From JAIPDZ01 sp034522175 (GTDB taxonomy: Bacteria; Desulfobacterota; DSM-4660; Desulfatiglandales; Desulfatiglandaceae), in contig JAXHLQ010000001.1 of assembly GCA_034522175.1 (NCBI GenBank), positions 682,001 through 746,000 on the forward strand: a stretch of DNA of 64,000 bases. The letters run 5' to 3'. Shown piece after piece: positions 8,490 to 16,854 of this stretch. Numbering within the stretch: position 1 is the stretch's first letter; each line of letters begins with the position of its first letter. The notes under the pieces are model-generated. The model saw only the letters and a program-made list of their open reading frames with translations, had not been told where the DNA came from and made no database searches. The position numbers and the translations under genes were made by a program.

Positions 8490-9060
8490 AAACCGATCCC
8501 CTTCGCTTTTTTCGAACCGCAGTTGACTGATCTGCTCGGAGATGAGTCCCAGCATAAATATCAAAACAGAAGTGGTGAAGCAGAATGCCCATGGTCAGGG
8601 TGGAGGGATACGAATATGTGTTGGGCAGCAAATAGAGGAGCTTTCACACAAGATCGGCCTTGACGGCCCTGAAGCCGGAGGTCAAATCCTGGATCGGGAA
8701 GTTGATCACATAAGAGGCCAGTCGATTATAGATCCAGTTCCCTGTCGCCCTGATATTGGATGCATGTTTCCCAGCGGATCTAGCGCCCACCACCATATCG
8801 TATTCTGGAAAATGCCGAATTAATGAGGTAAGATCCTTAGGGTCTTGCTGTCCGTCTGCGTCCATAAAGACCAGGATGCGGCCAGAAGCGATTCGGGTAC
8901 CGCTTTTAATAGCCGCCCCATTTCCGATCCAGATTCTTCGATCTTCTCCATAGGGCCTCCGGCAATGTAGGGTTTTCATTTTCAAGTAATTCGAAGTCGA
9001 TGGTTCCTTCGATAGGGCGCACGCCCACAACAGTTGAATAGACGGGTCATGCCCGCATCA
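8490..9060 (-). pseudogene. Degraded family 2 glycosyltransferase (polyprenyl-phosphate type)
   Basis: Minus-strand fragments match a GT2 of the dolichyl/polyprenyl-phosphate sugar transferase type. The part at 8644-8953 has GNGAAIKSGTRIASG, the metal-binding VFMDADGQQDP and DLTSGFRAVK. An in-frame TGA at about 8662 (probably from CGA) is followed in the same frame by KLLYLLPNTYSYPSTLTMG, then a deletion, then a different-frame C-terminal tail (LISEQISQLRFEKSEGDRF-like) near 8490-8560. The 5' part is also out of frame. It would have moved a sugar onto a lipid carrier for surface polysaccharide. A similar C-terminal tail recurs at 22849-22975. Confidence 0.75.
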
Positions 9061-9097
9061 TTGTCAGCATGCACATGGCAAAAAAAGACATCTGCGC

Positions 9098-9439
9098 TCA
9101 ATCATTGCGGATGAGAAAGGCAAGTATTCCAAAGAGAACGATGACAATTCCAAATCCAAAATAGGCCCAGGGGAAGATCTCGGCACCTTCTGTGCCCCTT
9201 TCCAGAATGTATCGCCGATCCGCCACATAGGCCCAGTAGATGCAGAAAAGAAAATTCGCGAAAAGACCCAGCTTTGGCCTTCCAAAGAGGATTGCCAGAG
9301 GACCAATCAGCAGAAGAATGCCAATGTGGTAAACGGGTGCGCAAAATTTCATCGATAACAGAAAGTCCACGGCTCCCACCTCCAAAGATTGATACATGGA
9401 TATCAACGGCACGAACCCCGCCCGACCGTATTGATCCAT
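9098..9439 (-). CDS. Small membrane protein of unknown function
   Basis: 113 residues with about three hydrophobic segments (PVYHIGILLLIGPLAILFG, LFANFLFCIYWAYVADR, YFGFGIVIVLFGILAFLIRND). No domain recognised. It is the upstream partner of the broken glycosyltransferase on the same strand, so it was probably part of a lipid-linked sugar modification operon, where small membrane partners are common. 9440-9650 holds no gene that I can see. Confidence 0.5.
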   Translation of the reverse strand: MDQYGRAGFVPLISMYQSLEVGAVDFLLSMKFCAPVYHIGILLLIGPLAILFGRPKLGLFANFLFCIYWAYVADRRYILERGTEGAEIFPWAYFGFGIVIVLFGILAFLIRND

Positions 9440-9650
9440 TTTAACGGATAATTTGCATAAACAAAAGCAAATTCTGTGCCGCAGTATATCAAAGCGTGGG
9501 GCAGGAAATCTTCATGAATTGCGATACGATCTAACGCATTAAAATAGCTGAATTTTCAGCGTAAAAGGGAGACATCGTTACAAAAACCGTCAGCAGCCTG
9601 ACCAATTCGGGAAGAGACTTCCCGATATCTCCACTTCCCCAAAAAAATGC

Positions 9651-9694
9651 TTGACAGATCACTAAATTATGTTATGAGTAGTTTATCTACTCAT
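9651..9694 (+). promoter_or_regulatory. Promoter and palindromic operator of the wHTH gene
   Basis: TTGACA at 9651-9656 is followed 15-16 nt later by a TTATGA/TATGAG -10-like box. The box is embedded in a perfect inverted repeat, ATGAGTAG-TTTAT-CTACTCAT (9674-9694), 14 nt before the GTG start. The placement suggests autorepression by the encoded wHTH protein. Confidence 0.6.
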
Positions 9695-9707
9695 TAAGGG
9701 GTTTCTG

Positions 9708-10256
9708 GTGGATAATTTATTTTCAGGATTAATCGCGTCAAAAACCCGGATCAAACTCCTGACCCGTTTCTTTTTTAATCCCAAGATCCGCGCCTACCTG
9801 AGGGAACTGGCCAAGGAACTCAATGTCTCCACCAATGCCGTGCGGGAGGAGCTGAACCAGTTGACCAAGACCCAACTCCTCAACTCTGAGAGAAACGGCC
9901 GTCAGGTCTTCTACATGGCCAACCAGGGCCATCCTCTCTATCCTGAACTCAAATCCATGGTGAGCAAGGCCATGGGCATCGATCAGGTGATCGAGAGCAT
10001 CGTCACCCGGCTGGGCGACCTGGAAAAAGCCTATCTCATCGACGATTATGCAGAAGGAAAAGACACCGGAATTGTAGACCTCCTGCTCGTGGGGAATATC
10101 GACCGATACCATTTGAACGATTTGAGCAGGAAAACTGAACGATACATTAACCGAAAAATCAGATCCCTGGTTCTCACCCGGGACGAGTTTGATGCCCTTC
10201 TACCCACCTTGGAAAAACGATCACGCGTCTTGATCTGGGAAGCCGAGAAGGCATAA
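9708..10256 (+). CDS. Winged-helix regulator with nucleotidyltransferase-like domain
   Basis: 182 residues, starting at GTG 9708 behind TTAAGGGG. Residues 1-75 form an ArsR/MarR-like winged helix (LTRFFFNPKIRAYLRELAKELNVSTNAVREELNQLTK). The remainder (DLEKAYLIDDYAEGKDTGIVDLLLVGNIDRYHLNDL) resembles a minimal nucleotidyltransferase fold in which the catalytic GS...DxD motif is degenerate. Proteins of this build often sit at the head of polysaccharide or EPS loci in Desulfobacterota, which agrees with the glycosyltransferase remnants around it and the transglycosylase downstream. DNA-binding role is inferred from the fold. Confidence 0.75.
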   Translation: MDNLFSGLIASKTRIKLLTRFFFNPKIRAYLRELAKELNVSTNAVREELNQLTKTQLLNSERNGRQVFYMANQGHPLYPELKSMVSKAMGIDQVIESIVTRLGDLEKAYLIDDYAEGKDTGIVDLLLVGNIDRYHLNDLSRKTERYINRKIRSLVLTRDEFDALLPTLEKRSRVLIWEAEKA

Positions 10257-10342
10257 TCCGCCTTTGACGCCGGACGTGCCTGGAAGGGTGACACAATAGA
10301 GTGGATGATGTGACGGGAGCATGTAATCCAAGGAGCGGAGCT

Positions 10343-11452
10343 GTGAAGTTTTATGGTACAAAATGGTATCTTTCCCTTTTCATTTTATCGAGCATCTTTG
10401 TGCCGGCATACCCTGTTGATGCAGCAGAGCCTGATATTGCGGAGCACCCCGATCTGATATCCGCCCTCCATCACGCCACTCCTCAAAGCTTCTGCGGCGA
10501 AGCTGTGCCGATGGGATCCGAGGAGGTCAAAGAGCGTTTTGAAAAGGAATTTCTCCTTTCCCTCTATGACAGGCCTCAGGTCATCCTGTGGCTGAAGCGC
10601 TCACGTCGATATTTCCCCTACATTGAAAAGATGCTGAAGGAAAACGGGCTGCCGGACGATCTCAAATATCTCGCAGTGGCGGAAAGCGCACTAAGACCCC
10701 ATGCCGGCTCACGAAGAGGAGCCATCGGCTTCTGGCAGTTTATGCAGCATACAGGAAGGAAATACGGTCTCAAGATCGACCGGCGTATTGATGAACGTCG
10801 AAACCTTTTTGCCTCTACTCAGGCGGCCATACGTTATCTGAAAAAATTACACGAGGAATTCGGCTCCTGGACCCTCGCGGCCGCCGCATACAATATGGGA
10901 GAGGCGGGCTTGATGGCGGAAATCCTGGAACAAGAGACCGAGGATTACTATAAACTCTATCTGCCCCTGGAAACCCAGAGATTCCTCTTCCGAATCCTGT
11001 CCATCAAACTCATCCTTGAACATCCGAAAAAATATGGCTTCAACCTGACAGACGCCGACTATTACCCCCCTTTTAAGTTTGACCGTGTGAAGATAGAAAG
11101 TAAAAAAGACCTGCCGATTCGCACCGTGGCCCGGGCCGCAAACACCACATTCAAGGTCATCAAGGACCTGAATCCGGAAATACGGGGCCACTACATTCCC
11201 TCTGGAAGCCGGTATATCCTCATGCCCGAAGGCGCATCAAAGGGATTTCACAAGCGCCTGACGCTGCTCCTGAAGGCGCCTTCATCCACGAGAAATGAAA
11301 TCATCTACGTTATCAAACGGGGAGACAACCTGAGCGCCATTGCCGACCGCTTCGATGTCCCCCTGACATCGCTTCTCATCTGGAACGGCATCAACCCGAA
11401 ACATCCCATTCATCCGGGAGACCGGTTACTGATCTATCCCAGGAACCGTTGA
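10343..11452 (+). CDS. MltD-like lytic transglycosylase with C-terminal LysM domain
   Basis: Periplasmic peptidoglycan-cleaving enzyme. I choose GTG 10343 because AAGGAG lies 7 nt upstream and it gives a clean signal peptide (KFYGTKWYLSLFILSSIF...); an in-frame GTG at 10301 is the alternative. The SLT domain has the catalytic glutamate in YLAVAESAL, then GAIGFWQFM and the AAAAYNMGEAG motif. The C-terminus is a LysM repeat (YVIKRGDNLSAIADRFDVPLTSLLIWNGI...HPGDRLLI). About 370 residues, usual for MltD-type proteins. It follows the wHTH gene by about 90 nt on the same strand. Confidence 0.88.
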   Translation: MKFYGTKWYLSLFILSSIFVPAYPVDAAEPDIAEHPDLISALHHATPQSFCGEAVPMGSEEVKERFEKEFLLSLYDRPQVILWLKRSRRYFPYIEKMLKENGLPDDLKYLAVAESALRPHAGSRRGAIGFWQFMQHTGRKYGLKIDRRIDERRNLFASTQAAIRYLKKLHEEFGSWTLAAAAYNMGEAGLMAEILEQETEDYYKLYLPLETQRFLFRILSIKLILEHPKKYGFNLTDADYYPPFKFDRVKIESKKDLPIRTVARAANTTFKVIKDLNPEIRGHYIPSGSRYILMPEGASKGFHKRLTLLLKAPSSTRNEIIYVIKRGDNLSAIADRFDVPLTSLLIWNGINPKHPIHPGDRLLIYPRNR

Positions 11453-11580
11453 TATGCCGGCCTATTGCGCAATTTCCATCGGAGGGCAGGCCTTCGACAA
11501 AACCCCTCCCTTCTTGTCTTGTCCCACGCGAAGCGGGATTGCAATCTAAGTGCCGGAGACCCTTGACCCCTCATTTTTTC

Positions 11581-11623
11581 TTGATAACTCTCAAGTAAAT
11601 ATATACTCATAATATATATTTAG
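11581..11623 (+). promoter_or_regulatory. AT-rich promoter/operator of the vapB remnant
   Basis: TTGATA at 11581-11586 and TATACT at 11602-11607 (15-nt spacer) overlap an inverted repeat of the form AAATATATA-CTCAT-AATATATATTT. Such palindromes over the -10 box are the normal autoregulatory site of AbrB-type antitoxins. Confidence 0.5.
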
Positions 11624-11636
11624 AACGAGGTTCATC

Positions 11637-11878
11637 ATGAAGACAGCAAAGTTGTTCAAAAATGGGCAGAGTCAGGCCGTTCGATTGCCGAAGGAATTCA
11701 GGATGGCTGGAGAGGAGGTGTATATCAAGAAAGCGGGTGGAGCAATTGTCTTATTACCAAAAGAAAACTCCTGGACGCCTCTCCTTGACAGCTTAGCTTA
11801 GACCGTTTTGAAAAGGGTCTTAAATTGGAGCGAAATCAGCCGACGGAAAAGCAAAACCGGGAACCCATGTTCCAATGA
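11637..11878 (+). pseudogene. vapB: VapB-type AbrB-fold antitoxin inactivated by a 5-bp duplication
   Basis: The frame from ATG 11637 reads MKTAKLFKNGQSQAVRLPKE, the classic SpoVT/AbrB swapped-hairpin antitoxin start, and stops at 11801 after 54 residues. The cause is a tandem AGCTT duplication at 11788-11797. Removing one copy restores a 78-residue frame ending in RNQPTEKQNREPMFQ, with its stop overlapping the vapC ATG (ATGA), exactly the usual vapBC arrangement. The exact frame restoration makes a real slippage mutation more likely than a sequencing error. Confidence 0.85.
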
Positions 11879-12046
11879 AATATTTATTGGATACAAATAT
11901 ATGCATATACATCATCAACCGGTCCCTTAGACACATTGATCGCCGCCCACGCCATGGGTCTGAATCTGACCATTATCACCAACAACATCTCTGAATTCTC
12001 AAGAATCCCGAAACTCAAATGCAAGGACTGGGTATCGTCAACGTAA
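11875..12046 (+). pseudogene. vapC: VapC PIN-domain toxin with large internal deletion
   Basis: Starts MKYLLDTNICIYIIN, the PIN N-terminus with the first metal-binding aspartate. It then jumps, out of frame, to the C-terminal part GPLDTLIAAHAMGLNLTIITNNISEF, which holds the last acidic cluster. Roughly 80-90 central residues are missing compared with a normal VapC of about 130. It cannot be an active RNase. Confidence 0.85.
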
Positions 12047-12145
12047 TATTCAATCCAGTTCACCCTGTTCATCCTGTCAAATTTAGAGATTTTTCTTTGT
12101 TTCCTTCGTTATCTTCTGTAAATACATCTTCTCACCAAAATAACA

Positions 12146-12580
12146 GTGTCCACTTCTCCCAAATGTGAACATGCAAAAGGCCCGCGTATGGGATGGACCC
12201 TCGGCTGCATAGGGGCATTACTATGGCTGCCTGTTTTAGGCATTGTGCTCTTTTTTCTAAACAAGTATCTTGCCGGGTTAACAGCAATCGGCTTTTTTAT
12301 CCTCGGTGTACTTTACTCAAGGGTGTTCGCCCCCTGGAAATACCCTGATACCCCCATCCGCCGCATTTATGCGGGATTTGCAATCCTCATTGTATTCGCC
12401 GCCGCAGCCATCTTCGTCTTGTGGTACCCCTGGCTCACGCATCACACAATTATTAACACCCAATTGCCCTGGTATGTCCTCGTCCTCATCTGTATGCCCG
12501 TTTTAAGCATCTTCATCCCGGTCATCACTTTCGGAAAAAGAAGCTGGAATGATATTCATGTGGACCAGACGAATGAATAG
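12146..12580 (+). CDS. Hypothetical four-helix membrane protein
   Basis: 144 residues from GTG 12146, or 130 from ATG 12188. Four hydrophobic segments (WTLGCIGALLWLPVLGIVLFFL, LTAIGFFILGVLY, IYAGFAILIVFAAAAIFVLW, WYVLVLICMPVLSIFIPVITF). No recognised domain. It stands alone between two TA modules, with a possible start-site ambiguity because no strong ribosome site precedes the GTG. Confidence 0.5.
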   Translation: MSTSPKCEHAKGPRMGWTLGCIGALLWLPVLGIVLFFLNKYLAGLTAIGFFILGVLYSRVFAPWKYPDTPIRRIYAGFAILIVFAAAAIFVLWYPWLTHHTIINTQLPWYVLVLICMPVLSIFIPVITFGKRSWNDIHVDQTNE

Positions 12581-12770
12581 ATGCTTCGGATTTTTGGAAC
12601 CCTTTAACGCTCTTATCCATCTCTATTCATTTGTAAAACGATCGCTCAATATGGATGCGGCGATCAACTCAATTTAATCAGCAGCTCAAAATGATAATAC
12701 CATAGGGATTTCCAAAATAATTCACAAATCAAGATCTGACCCCATTTGTACCACTAAATCACCAAACAGG

Positions 12771-12799
12771 TTGACATTGGGTCTCCTATAGGGTACTAT
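12771..12799 (+). promoter_or_regulatory. Sigma-70-type promoter of the RHH/MazF module
   Basis: TTGACA at 12771-12776 and TACTAT at 12794-12799 with a 17-nt spacer; an AGGAGG-like site precedes the ATG at 12835. Confidence 0.6.
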
Positions 12800-12834
12800 T
12801 TTAGGCCTAATATGCGACCCAGGAGGATATCGAA

Positions 12835-13086
12835 ATGACAACACTCACCCAAAAAAGGATTTCCATCAGCCCAGAACAACGGAAATTTCTTGAGGCGTAC
12901 AAGCAGTGGGGATTTTCAGATCAGAGCAGCATCGTCCGTGAAGCCCTTTCCCGATACATGAAGGAAATAGAGACACGTCACAGAAAAACCCAAATGGCCC
13001 AGAAGGCCGCAGAACTCGTATCCGACTATGAGAGAGATGAGGAATTAACAAGATTTACGGATTTGGATGGCGAGGACTTCCTATGA
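12835..13086 (+). CDS. Ribbon-helix-helix antitoxin (CopG/MazE-like)
   Basis: 83 residues. N-terminal strand and helices (TQKRISISPEQRKFLEAYKQWGFSDQSSIVREALSRYMKEI) fit a ribbon-helix-helix DNA-binding fold. The charged C-terminus (YERDEELTRFTDLDGEDFL) is the likely toxin-binding tail. A GGAGG-type site precedes the ATG. Its stop overlaps the start of the MazF-like gene by ATGA, which is the classic arrangement for a TA pair that represses its own promoter. Confidence 0.83.
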   Translation: MTTLTQKRISISPEQRKFLEAYKQWGFSDQSSIVREALSRYMKEIETRHRKTQMAQKAAELVSDYERDEELTRFTDLDGEDFL

Positions 13087-13424
13087 AACAGGGAGAGATA
13101 TGGGAAATCAACCTGAGTCCAACTGTCGGAGCCGAGATCAAAAAGAAGCGCCCGGCTGTGATCATAAATGACGACGCCATCGGGATCCTGCCCCTCAAAG
13201 TCATTGTACCCATAACAGAATGGAAAGACCATTTTCAAGGTGCCCTGTGGCTGGTGAAAATCGCACCTGACAACCAAAACAATCTTATGAAGCCATCTAC
13301 TGCTGACACATTTCAGATACGGTCCGTATCCACGAAACGGTTCTTGAAAAAATCCGGCTCTGTTTCACCTGACGTTCTGGCCGAGATAAAAACGGCTGTC
13401 AAGGCAGTCATCGATGCGGACTAG
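13083..13424 (+). CDS. MazF/PemK-family endoribonuclease toxin
   Basis: 113 residues. The family start MKQGEIWEINLSPTVGAEIKKKRPAVIINDDAIG is unmistakable, followed by VIVPITEW and KPSTADTFQIRSVSTKRF, which contain the conserved arginine and threonine/serine sites. MazF cleaves single-stranded RNA. The length is normal and the frame intact, so this pair appears functional. Confidence 0.9.
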   Translation: MKQGEIWEINLSPTVGAEIKKKRPAVIINDDAIGILPLKVIVPITEWKDHFQGALWLVKIAPDNQNNLMKPSTADTFQIRSVSTKRFLKKSGSVSPDVLAEIKTAVKAVIDAD

Positions 13425-13499
13425 CCTCCCTCGCCACTACCCGATCCCGTTATCTCCGTTTTGTGGGTGTCAAGAGTATTCGCGGGGCGCTCCATTTTC

Positions 13500-13528
13500 T
13501 TGACAACTTGTCAATAACATACGATAAT
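13500..13528 (+). promoter_or_regulatory. Promoter and palindrome of the Phd/PIN module
   Basis: A perfect palindrome TTGACAACTTGTCAA (13500-13514) contains the -35 hexamer TTGACA. GATAAT at 13523-13528 gives a 17-nt spacer. Antitoxin binding at the palindrome would block RNA polymerase. Confidence 0.65.
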
Positions 13529-13557
13529 CCATCATATATTGCGCTCTGGAGGCACAA

Positions 13558-13797
13558 ATGGAGACCCTATCGATAGGCGAACTCAAGGCCAAATTTTCCG
13601 AGGTCTTGGAAAAAGTAAAAAGCGGGCAGGAAATTGTCATCAGTTATGGAAAGAAACGTGAAAAGGTGGCCGTGATCCTTCCCTATGCAGCCTACGCCGG
13701 CAAAAAAAACAGAAGCCTTGGTTTACTTAAAGGTCAAGCCGGGTTTGTAATCCATGACGATTTTAAGATGACTGATGATGAAATGCTGGACTCATGA
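13558..13797 (+). CDS. Phd/YefM-family antitoxin
   Basis: 79 residues starting METLSIGELKAKFSEVLEKVKSGQEIVISYGKKREKVAVILPY, the standard Phd/YefM N-terminal DNA-binding fold. The C-terminus (KGQAGFVIHDDFKMTDDEMLDS) matches the toxin-binding region typically paired with PIN toxins. GGAGG precedes the ATG. The stop overlaps the next start (ATGA). Confidence 0.88.
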   Translation: METLSIGELKAKFSEVLEKVKSGQEIVISYGKKREKVAVILPYAAYAGKKNRSLGLLKGQAGFVIHDDFKMTDDEMLDS

Positions 13798-14192
13798 ACG
13801 TATTGCTTGACACCCACGTATTTCTGTGGTCGCTTTTTGCCCCGGAAAAGCTCAGTACGCATGCATACCAGCAGATAATATCCTCAGAGAACGATGTAGC
13901 GGTGAGTGTGGTTACATTTTGGGAAATCTCCCTTAAGTACGGCCTTGGAAAACTCGAATTGACCGGCATCGAACCTGGAGAATTACCTGACTTTGCTGAT
14001 AAAATGAACCTCGACATCTTGCCACTTACTGCTGATGAAGCATCGGGTTTTCATCACTTACCAAGGCTTTCACACAAAGATCCGTTTGATCGGATGCTGA
14101 TCTGGCAAGCTGTCCAGAGAGGAATGACCCTGATATCAAAGGATCGAGATTTCAGCGCATATCGTAAATTTGGTCTCAAAACCATCTGGTGA
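13794..14192 (+). CDS. PIN-domain (VapC-like) ribonuclease toxin
   Basis: 132 residues: MNVLLDTHVFLWSLF carries the first catalytic aspartate, SVVTFWEISLKYGLGKLEL the glutamate, and HKDPFDRMLIWQAVQRGMTLISKDRDF the last acidic residues. All four acidic positions appear present, so it should be active. The type is the PIN group usually paired with Phd antitoxins. Confidence 0.9.
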   Translation: MNVLLDTHVFLWSLFAPEKLSTHAYQQIISSENDVAVSVVTFWEISLKYGLGKLELTGIEPGELPDFADKMNLDILPLTADEASGFHHLPRLSHKDPFDRMLIWQAVQRGMTLISKDRDFSAYRKFGLKTIW

Positions 14193-14198
14193 GTAACC

Positions 14199-14630
14199 AT
14201 GCTGAAACATAGAAAAAGAGACATGGCCACCGCTGAAGTTCCCACCGGCCGGATCACTGCCGCACAAGCGTATCTTCAGAGCAGAAATGATGTGGCATTT
14301 GCATACCTTTTTGGAAGTACGGCCAAGGGATCATCCAACCCACTGAGCGATGTGGACATCGCCGTATACCTTACGAAAGGGCCTTTTTCAAAAAAGCGCC
14401 TTCAAATCCTGGGAGATTTAATCGACATATTCCACACGGACCATGTCGATCTCATCATATTAAACACTGCCTCTGAAGGTCTTAAAGCAAGAATCATAAG
14501 GGATAGAAAAGTCCTGGTTGACAACCGCCCTTTTCACCGTCACCGCTTCGAGTCGCAGACCATTCGGGCCTACCTCGATTTTTCGAAAATTGAAAACCGA
14601 ATTTTAGAGCGACGATACTTGAATGGTTGA
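14199..14630 (+). CDS. MNT-domain nucleotidyltransferase antitoxin (MntA-like)
   Basis: 143 residues; the GSTAKGSSNPLSDVDIAVYL stretch is the GSx10DxD catalytic motif of minimal nucleotidyltransferases. In known HepT/MntA pairs this enzyme AMPylates the HEPN toxin and neutralises it. It begins 6 nt after the PIN toxin, and its 3' end overlaps the HEPN gene by 8 nt. An internal start at ATG 14223 (MATAEVPTG) is possible. Confidence 0.88.
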   Translation: MLKHRKRDMATAEVPTGRITAAQAYLQSRNDVAFAYLFGSTAKGSSNPLSDVDIAVYLTKGPFSKKRLQILGDLIDIFHTDHVDLIILNTASEGLKARIIRDRKVLVDNRPFHRHRFESQTIRAYLDFSKIENRILERRYLNG

Positions 14631-15054
14631 CAAAACGCTGATATTGAGAAAGCTATCCGCCCTGGATGAATACCTTAATCAGATCCGGGAATACGCTGAT
14701 ATAACGGTAGCCATCTATGCGCACGATTGGAAAGTCCAGAGAATCGTTGAGCGCACCCTTCAGATGATGATCGAAACATGCTTGGACATCAGCGGGCATA
14801 TCATATCGGATGAAAACATGCGCACACCCGAAACCTATGCGGACGTGTTTCGAATAATGCTGGAAAATCGTGTTTTGGACGATACCCAGTTAAACCCCTT
14901 CGAAAAAATGGCACGGTTTCGAAATATCGTCGTACACGACTATGAAAAAATCGATCCTGAAATCGTTGTTGGCATTCTGAGAAATAACCTGCAGGATTTT
15001 GAAAAATTCAAGGAATCGATTATTTCCTACCTGAAAAAATCCAACACCCATTAG
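14623..15054 (+). CDS. HepT-like HEPN ribonuclease toxin
   Basis: 143 residues, formerly DUF86. The RX4H catalytic motif is present as RNIVVH within MARFRNIVVHDYEKID, and the helix LQMMIETCLDISGHIIS is typical. HEPN toxins of this class act as RNases. It directly overlaps its MNT partner, antitoxin gene first. Confidence 0.9.
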   Translation: MVDKTLILRKLSALDEYLNQIREYADITVAIYAHDWKVQRIVERTLQMMIETCLDISGHIISDENMRTPETYADVFRIMLENRVLDDTQLNPFEKMARFRNIVVHDYEKIDPEIVVGILRNNLQDFEKFKESIISYLKKSNTH

Positions 15055-15173
15055 CTTTCAGGGCATCCTGTCAATTTACTTGAGCTTTTCCTTTGTTTCC
15101 TTCGTTGCTTTCTGTAAATTCATCCTCCTACTCATCCGCTCATCCTTTTATGCCATCATACCAGGAGGTACAC

Positions 15174-15416
15174 ATGAAAGCTGTCACCATCAGAGGCGTC
15201 GCTCCAGAGGTTGCCGACAAACTCAAATCGACCGCCGAAGAGCAGGGTAAGAGCATCAATCAACTCATGCTTGAGATCCTAAAGCAAGGTCTCGGCCTCC
15301 AAAAAGAGAAAAAGGGCTTGTACCCCCTGTACCCACAAATGATATCTGGATCGCAGCAGTTGCCTTTCAGCAGGGGTATCGGCTCTATTCAATGGACAGG
15401 CATTTTACTCTTATGA
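15174..15416 (+). CDS. Arc/FitA-type RHH antitoxin with foreign C-terminal tail
   Basis: From ATG 15174, with AGGAGG at 15163-15168, the first 49 residues (MKAVTIRGVAPEVADKLKST...INQLMLEILKQGL) are a FitA-like ribbon-helix-helix antitoxin. After LQKEKKGL the normal C-terminus is lost and the frame reads out-of-frame through a PIN toxin remnant to a stop at 15416. The hybrid tail is probably meaningless, but the DNA-binding half could still repress. Confidence 0.75.
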   Translation: MKAVTIRGVAPEVADKLKSTAEEQGKSINQLMLEILKQGLGLQKEKKGLYPLYPQMISGSQQLPFSRGIGSIQWTGILLL

Positions 15417-15442
15417 GTGGGTTAGTACCATTCAGCCCTTAA
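15329..15442 (+). pseudogene. C-terminal fragment of a VapC PIN toxin
   Basis: In the second frame, 15329-15442 reads VPTNDIWIAAVAFQQGYRLY followed by SMDRHFTLMSGL. This is the PIN C-terminal motif NDIWIAA...DRHF with two metal-binding aspartates. The N-terminal two thirds of the toxin, and the antitoxin C-terminus, have been deleted together. Confidence 0.8.
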
Positions 15443-15547
15443 AGGTTCATCCCGGCCGATCCTGTTCATCCTGTCAAATTTTCAGATTTTCCTTTGTTCC
15501 CTTCGTTATCTTCTGTCAAACGCCATTTGTCTTTTCGAAAACTACAC

Positions 15548-15582
15548 GTGACACATAGTTTCTAAAACCGTATACTACGGTT
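15548..15582 (+). promoter_or_regulatory. Promoter with palindromic operator upstream of AAA_14 ATPase
   Basis: GTGACA at 15548-15553, a 17-nt spacer and TATACT at 15571-15576. The -10 box lies inside the inverted repeat AACCGTA-TAC-TACGGTT (15566-15582). Confidence 0.6.
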
Positions 15583-15621
15583 ATCGTTTATATTCATTTT
15601 TCGTCAAGTCCGCATTTCACA

Positions 15622-16854
15622 ATGTACGTGGAACAAAACATGATCGACCTGTCTGAATTTTTCAGCATCCAGAGAGGCCTGTTGACAGCAGTACCCCGGG
15701 CCAGCAGGCGCTTTCTTGAAAAACACATTAATTGGGACGTTCGGCTTTTGGGAATTGTCGGCGGCCGAGGCACGGGAAAGACAACCCTGCTTCTGCAGTA
15801 TCTCGCAGACCATGATAAAGGGAATCAGAAGCAGCTCTACATCTCCGCCGATCATATCCGGGTACAGGCCGCCGGGCTTTATGAGATCGCGTCTTCCTTT
15901 TTTCGGCTGGGCGGCGAAGTCATCATTATAGATGAAATCCACAAATATCCAGGATGGCATCAACAGGTAAAAAACATATACGACGCGTTCCCCACTTCCC
16001 GGCTGTTTTTTTCCGGAAGTTCCACACTTGCCCTGCAAAAAGGGAAAGCCGATCTCAGCAGACGGGCCGTTTATTACACACTCCCAGGCCTGTCATTTCG
16101 GGAATATATCCACTTTGTCCACGGGGCGGAATTTGAACAGGTTCAACTTGAAGCCCTCATTCAGAATCATTCAGCCATGGCCGCCGAGGTGGTTGCAGAA
16201 GGCCCCATTCTGGGTTGGTTCAGGGATTATCTCGATCATGGAGTTTACCCGTTCTTTTTAGAAGGCATACAGGAGTATCATCAAAAGCTTTCAAATGTGA
16301 CGGAAAAGGTCCTCTACGAAGATATTCCCGCAGCCATCGGGATTAAAACGGCCAATATCCCCGTCTTGAAACGCATATTGTGGCTCATAACCACCTCTCA
16401 ACCTTTCTCGCCCAATATTGAGAGGATGTCACGGGATCTGAAGATATCCAAACCATATATCTACACCTATCTCGATTGCCTGGAAAGAGCCAAACTCACT
16501 TCCGCATGCCTGCCGGCACAAACAGGGTATCGACTGGTTCGAAAACCATCCAAAATATACATGGAGAATACCAATCTGTTGAGAACTGTCGCCGGCGAAT
16601 CCGGACTGAAAGAACAACCCGGAGCGGTTCGGGAGACCTTTTTTGCCCATCAGCTGAAAGCGGCAAGCCTGGACGTACGAATCCCTGAAAGAGCAGATTT
16701 TCTGGTCGAAGACACTCATGTATTTGAGTTGGGCGGCAGAAGCAAGGGGAAAACCCAGATTAAGGGGATTCAAAACCCGTTTGTAGTACGTGATGACATT
16801 GATACAGGCGTGGGAAATACCATTCCCCTGTGGCTGTTCGGATTCCTCTACTGA
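15622..16854 (+). CDS. AAA_14 ATPase with DUF4143 domain
   Basis: 410 residues; ATG 15622 or 15640 are both possible. Walker A is GGRGTGKTT at about 48, Walker B VIIIDEIHK at about 100, followed by sensor-1-like LFFSGSST. The DUF4143 half includes ISKPYIYTYLDCLERAKL (winged-helix) and the nuclease-like end with ERADFLVEDTHVFELGGRSKGKTQIK. These proteins are common singletons in genomes rich in TA modules; their function is not settled. A second family member is at 23198 and a remnant at 41875. Confidence 0.85.
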   Translation: MYVEQNMIDLSEFFSIQRGLLTAVPRASRRFLEKHINWDVRLLGIVGGRGTGKTTLLLQYLADHDKGNQKQLYISADHIRVQAAGLYEIASSFFRLGGEVIIIDEIHKYPGWHQQVKNIYDAFPTSRLFFSGSSTLALQKGKADLSRRAVYYTLPGLSFREYIHFVHGAEFEQVQLEALIQNHSAMAAEVVAEGPILGWFRDYLDHGVYPFFLEGIQEYHQKLSNVTEKVLYEDIPAAIGIKTANIPVLKRILWLITTSQPFSPNIERMSRDLKISKPYIYTYLDCLERAKLTSACLPAQTGYRLVRKPSKIYMENTNLLRTVAGESGLKEQPGAVRETFFAHQLKAASLDVRIPERADFLVEDTHVFELGGRSKGKTQIKGIQNPFVVRDDIDTGVGNTIPLWLFGFLY

